A stretch of 38,981 nucleotides of DNA from Nitrososphaeraceae archaeon (GTDB taxonomy: Archaea > Thermoproteota > Nitrososphaeria > Nitrososphaerales > Nitrososphaeraceae): positions 1 to 38,981 of the forward strand of contig JADDOW010000010.1 of the NCBI GenBank assembly GCA_016782225.1, given 5' to 3'. The notes under the pieces are model-generated. The model had not been told where the DNA came from. It searched no databases and saw nothing but the letters and a program-made list of their open reading frames with translations. Positions 38,240 to 38,981 of the stretch are shown piece by piece; the stretch's first letter is position 1; each line of letters opens with the position of its first letter. The position numbers and the translations under genes were made by a program.

Positions 38240-38981
38240 CTATATCGGGTCGGTAATTCCAGCAGGAGATGGTGAAGATGGGATATTTCTATTAGAATTC
38301 GTATTTTCGCTATTATCCCTATTGGTTAATGGATTACTAGTATTTGGAGCAAATACTCGGATTCTGTTATTTCCTATATCTGTAACATACACCTTACCTG
38401 AAGAGCCAACAGCTGTACCATTTGGATAAACAAATTCGCCATTGCCTGTACCATAAGAACCCCACTTGGTTATGAAGTTGCCGTTGCTGTCAAACTTTTT
38501 GGATGCGGTCATTTAGAGTATCAGTTACGTACACATTATCATAAGAGTCTATTGCAATACCTTGTGGAAAAAAGAGTTGTCCATCAGCTGTACCATTAGA
38601 ACCCCATTTGGCTATAAGGTTACCATCGATGTCAAACTTTTGTATAATATGATTGTTAAAGTCACCCAAATATACATTATCAGAAGAGTCTATAGCGATG
38701 TCTGCTGGATTTGGAACATTTGAAGAAGCTGTAATACTATAATCCAATTGGGTGTTAAAACTTTCTATCGTGTCAAACTTAAGAACCTGTCTATTTTCTT
38801 CGTCTTTCACATACACATTATCAGAAGGGTCCACAGCGATGTATGTTGGATAACTAATTGCCCTTTATTTTCACCATTTGAACCCCACTTGGTTATGAAG
38901 TTGCCGTTGCTGTCAAACTTTTGGATGCGGTCATTATAATAATCAGATACATACACATTATCGGATAATTTTTATTATTGT
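38240..38981 (-). pseudogene. NHL-repeat protein with frameshifts, cut by the window edge
   Basis: Several NHL beta-propeller repeats follow each other, each with a DNVYV(T/S)D core and an IQKFDSNGNFITKWGS end. The C-terminus is a Ser/Asn/Pro-rich tail ending GITDPI. Frame breaks occur near 38852 and at 38496-38500. At the second, a five-T run stands where the equivalent position of the neighbouring repeat (38919-38922) has four, showing a one-base expansion of the same sequence. The 5' end lies beyond the window, so signal sequence and total length are unknown. NHL propellers in archaea are usually secreted binding modules. Confidence 0.8.

Overview
The window looks like chromosomal DNA of a soil- or sediment-type ammonia-oxidising archaeon (Thaumarchaeota/Nitrososphaeria), most like Nitrosocosmicus/Nitrososphaera. 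This is inferred, because no rRNA or marker gene is present. The grounds are AT-rich DNA, archaeal TATA boxes (seen well at three genes) about 25-40 nt from start codons, and the gene set: dCACHE-type sensor histidine kinases, tiny one-finger C2H2 proteins, dodecin, a small Rieske protein, cupredoxin, NHL and PKD secreted proteins, HdeD/DUF308, and a thermonuclease with an excalibur tail. No tRNA, rRNA, CRISPR array, transposase or prophage gene was found.

Layout. 1-1.4 kb: a heavily damaged sensor kinase, running off the left edge. 2.3-6.5 kb: small hypothetical genes, a frameshifted membrane protein and a zinc-finger micro-protein, with long non-coding stretches. 6.7-10.3 kb: an intact membrane-anchored spermidine-synthase-like protein and a secreted PKD protein, both minus. 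11-16 kb: a frameshifted DUF308 protein, a large soluble histidine kinase broken by one extra G, and a polysaccharide deacetylase. 17-25.2 kb: MBL-fold hydrolase, an SDR with an in-frame amber codon, remnants of a GSDH-like protein and a cupredoxin, endonuclease V, a second zinc finger, a secreted nuclease and an intact SDR. 25.7-28.8 kb: small proteins, a winged-helix protein, a TPR protein and a broken secreted protein. 29.7-36.7 kb: adenylate-cyclase-type protein, secreted poly-Gln/Met-rich protein, Rieske protein, dodecin, a sensor fragment beside an antisense kinase remnant, alpha/beta hydrolase, and two micro-proteins. 37-39 kb: a membrane-anchored hypothetical and a frameshifted NHL protein at the right edge.

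The genes do not form one pathway. They read as a low-density accessory region of single-gene units for signalling (kinases, cyclase), the cell surface (deacetylase, PKD, NHL, poly-Gln proteins), nucleic-acid turnover (EndoV, thermonuclease) and small redox or cofactor proteins (Rieske, dodecin, SDRs).

Two features stand out. First, about ten genes carry one-base frameshifts and/or in-frame stops, while neighbours of 230-590 codons are clean; this means real decay, uncorrected sequencing error, or both. Second, two families of short dispersed intergenic repeats occur. One of them sits on the plus strand in four successive convergent intergenic regions between 29 and 36.4 kb.
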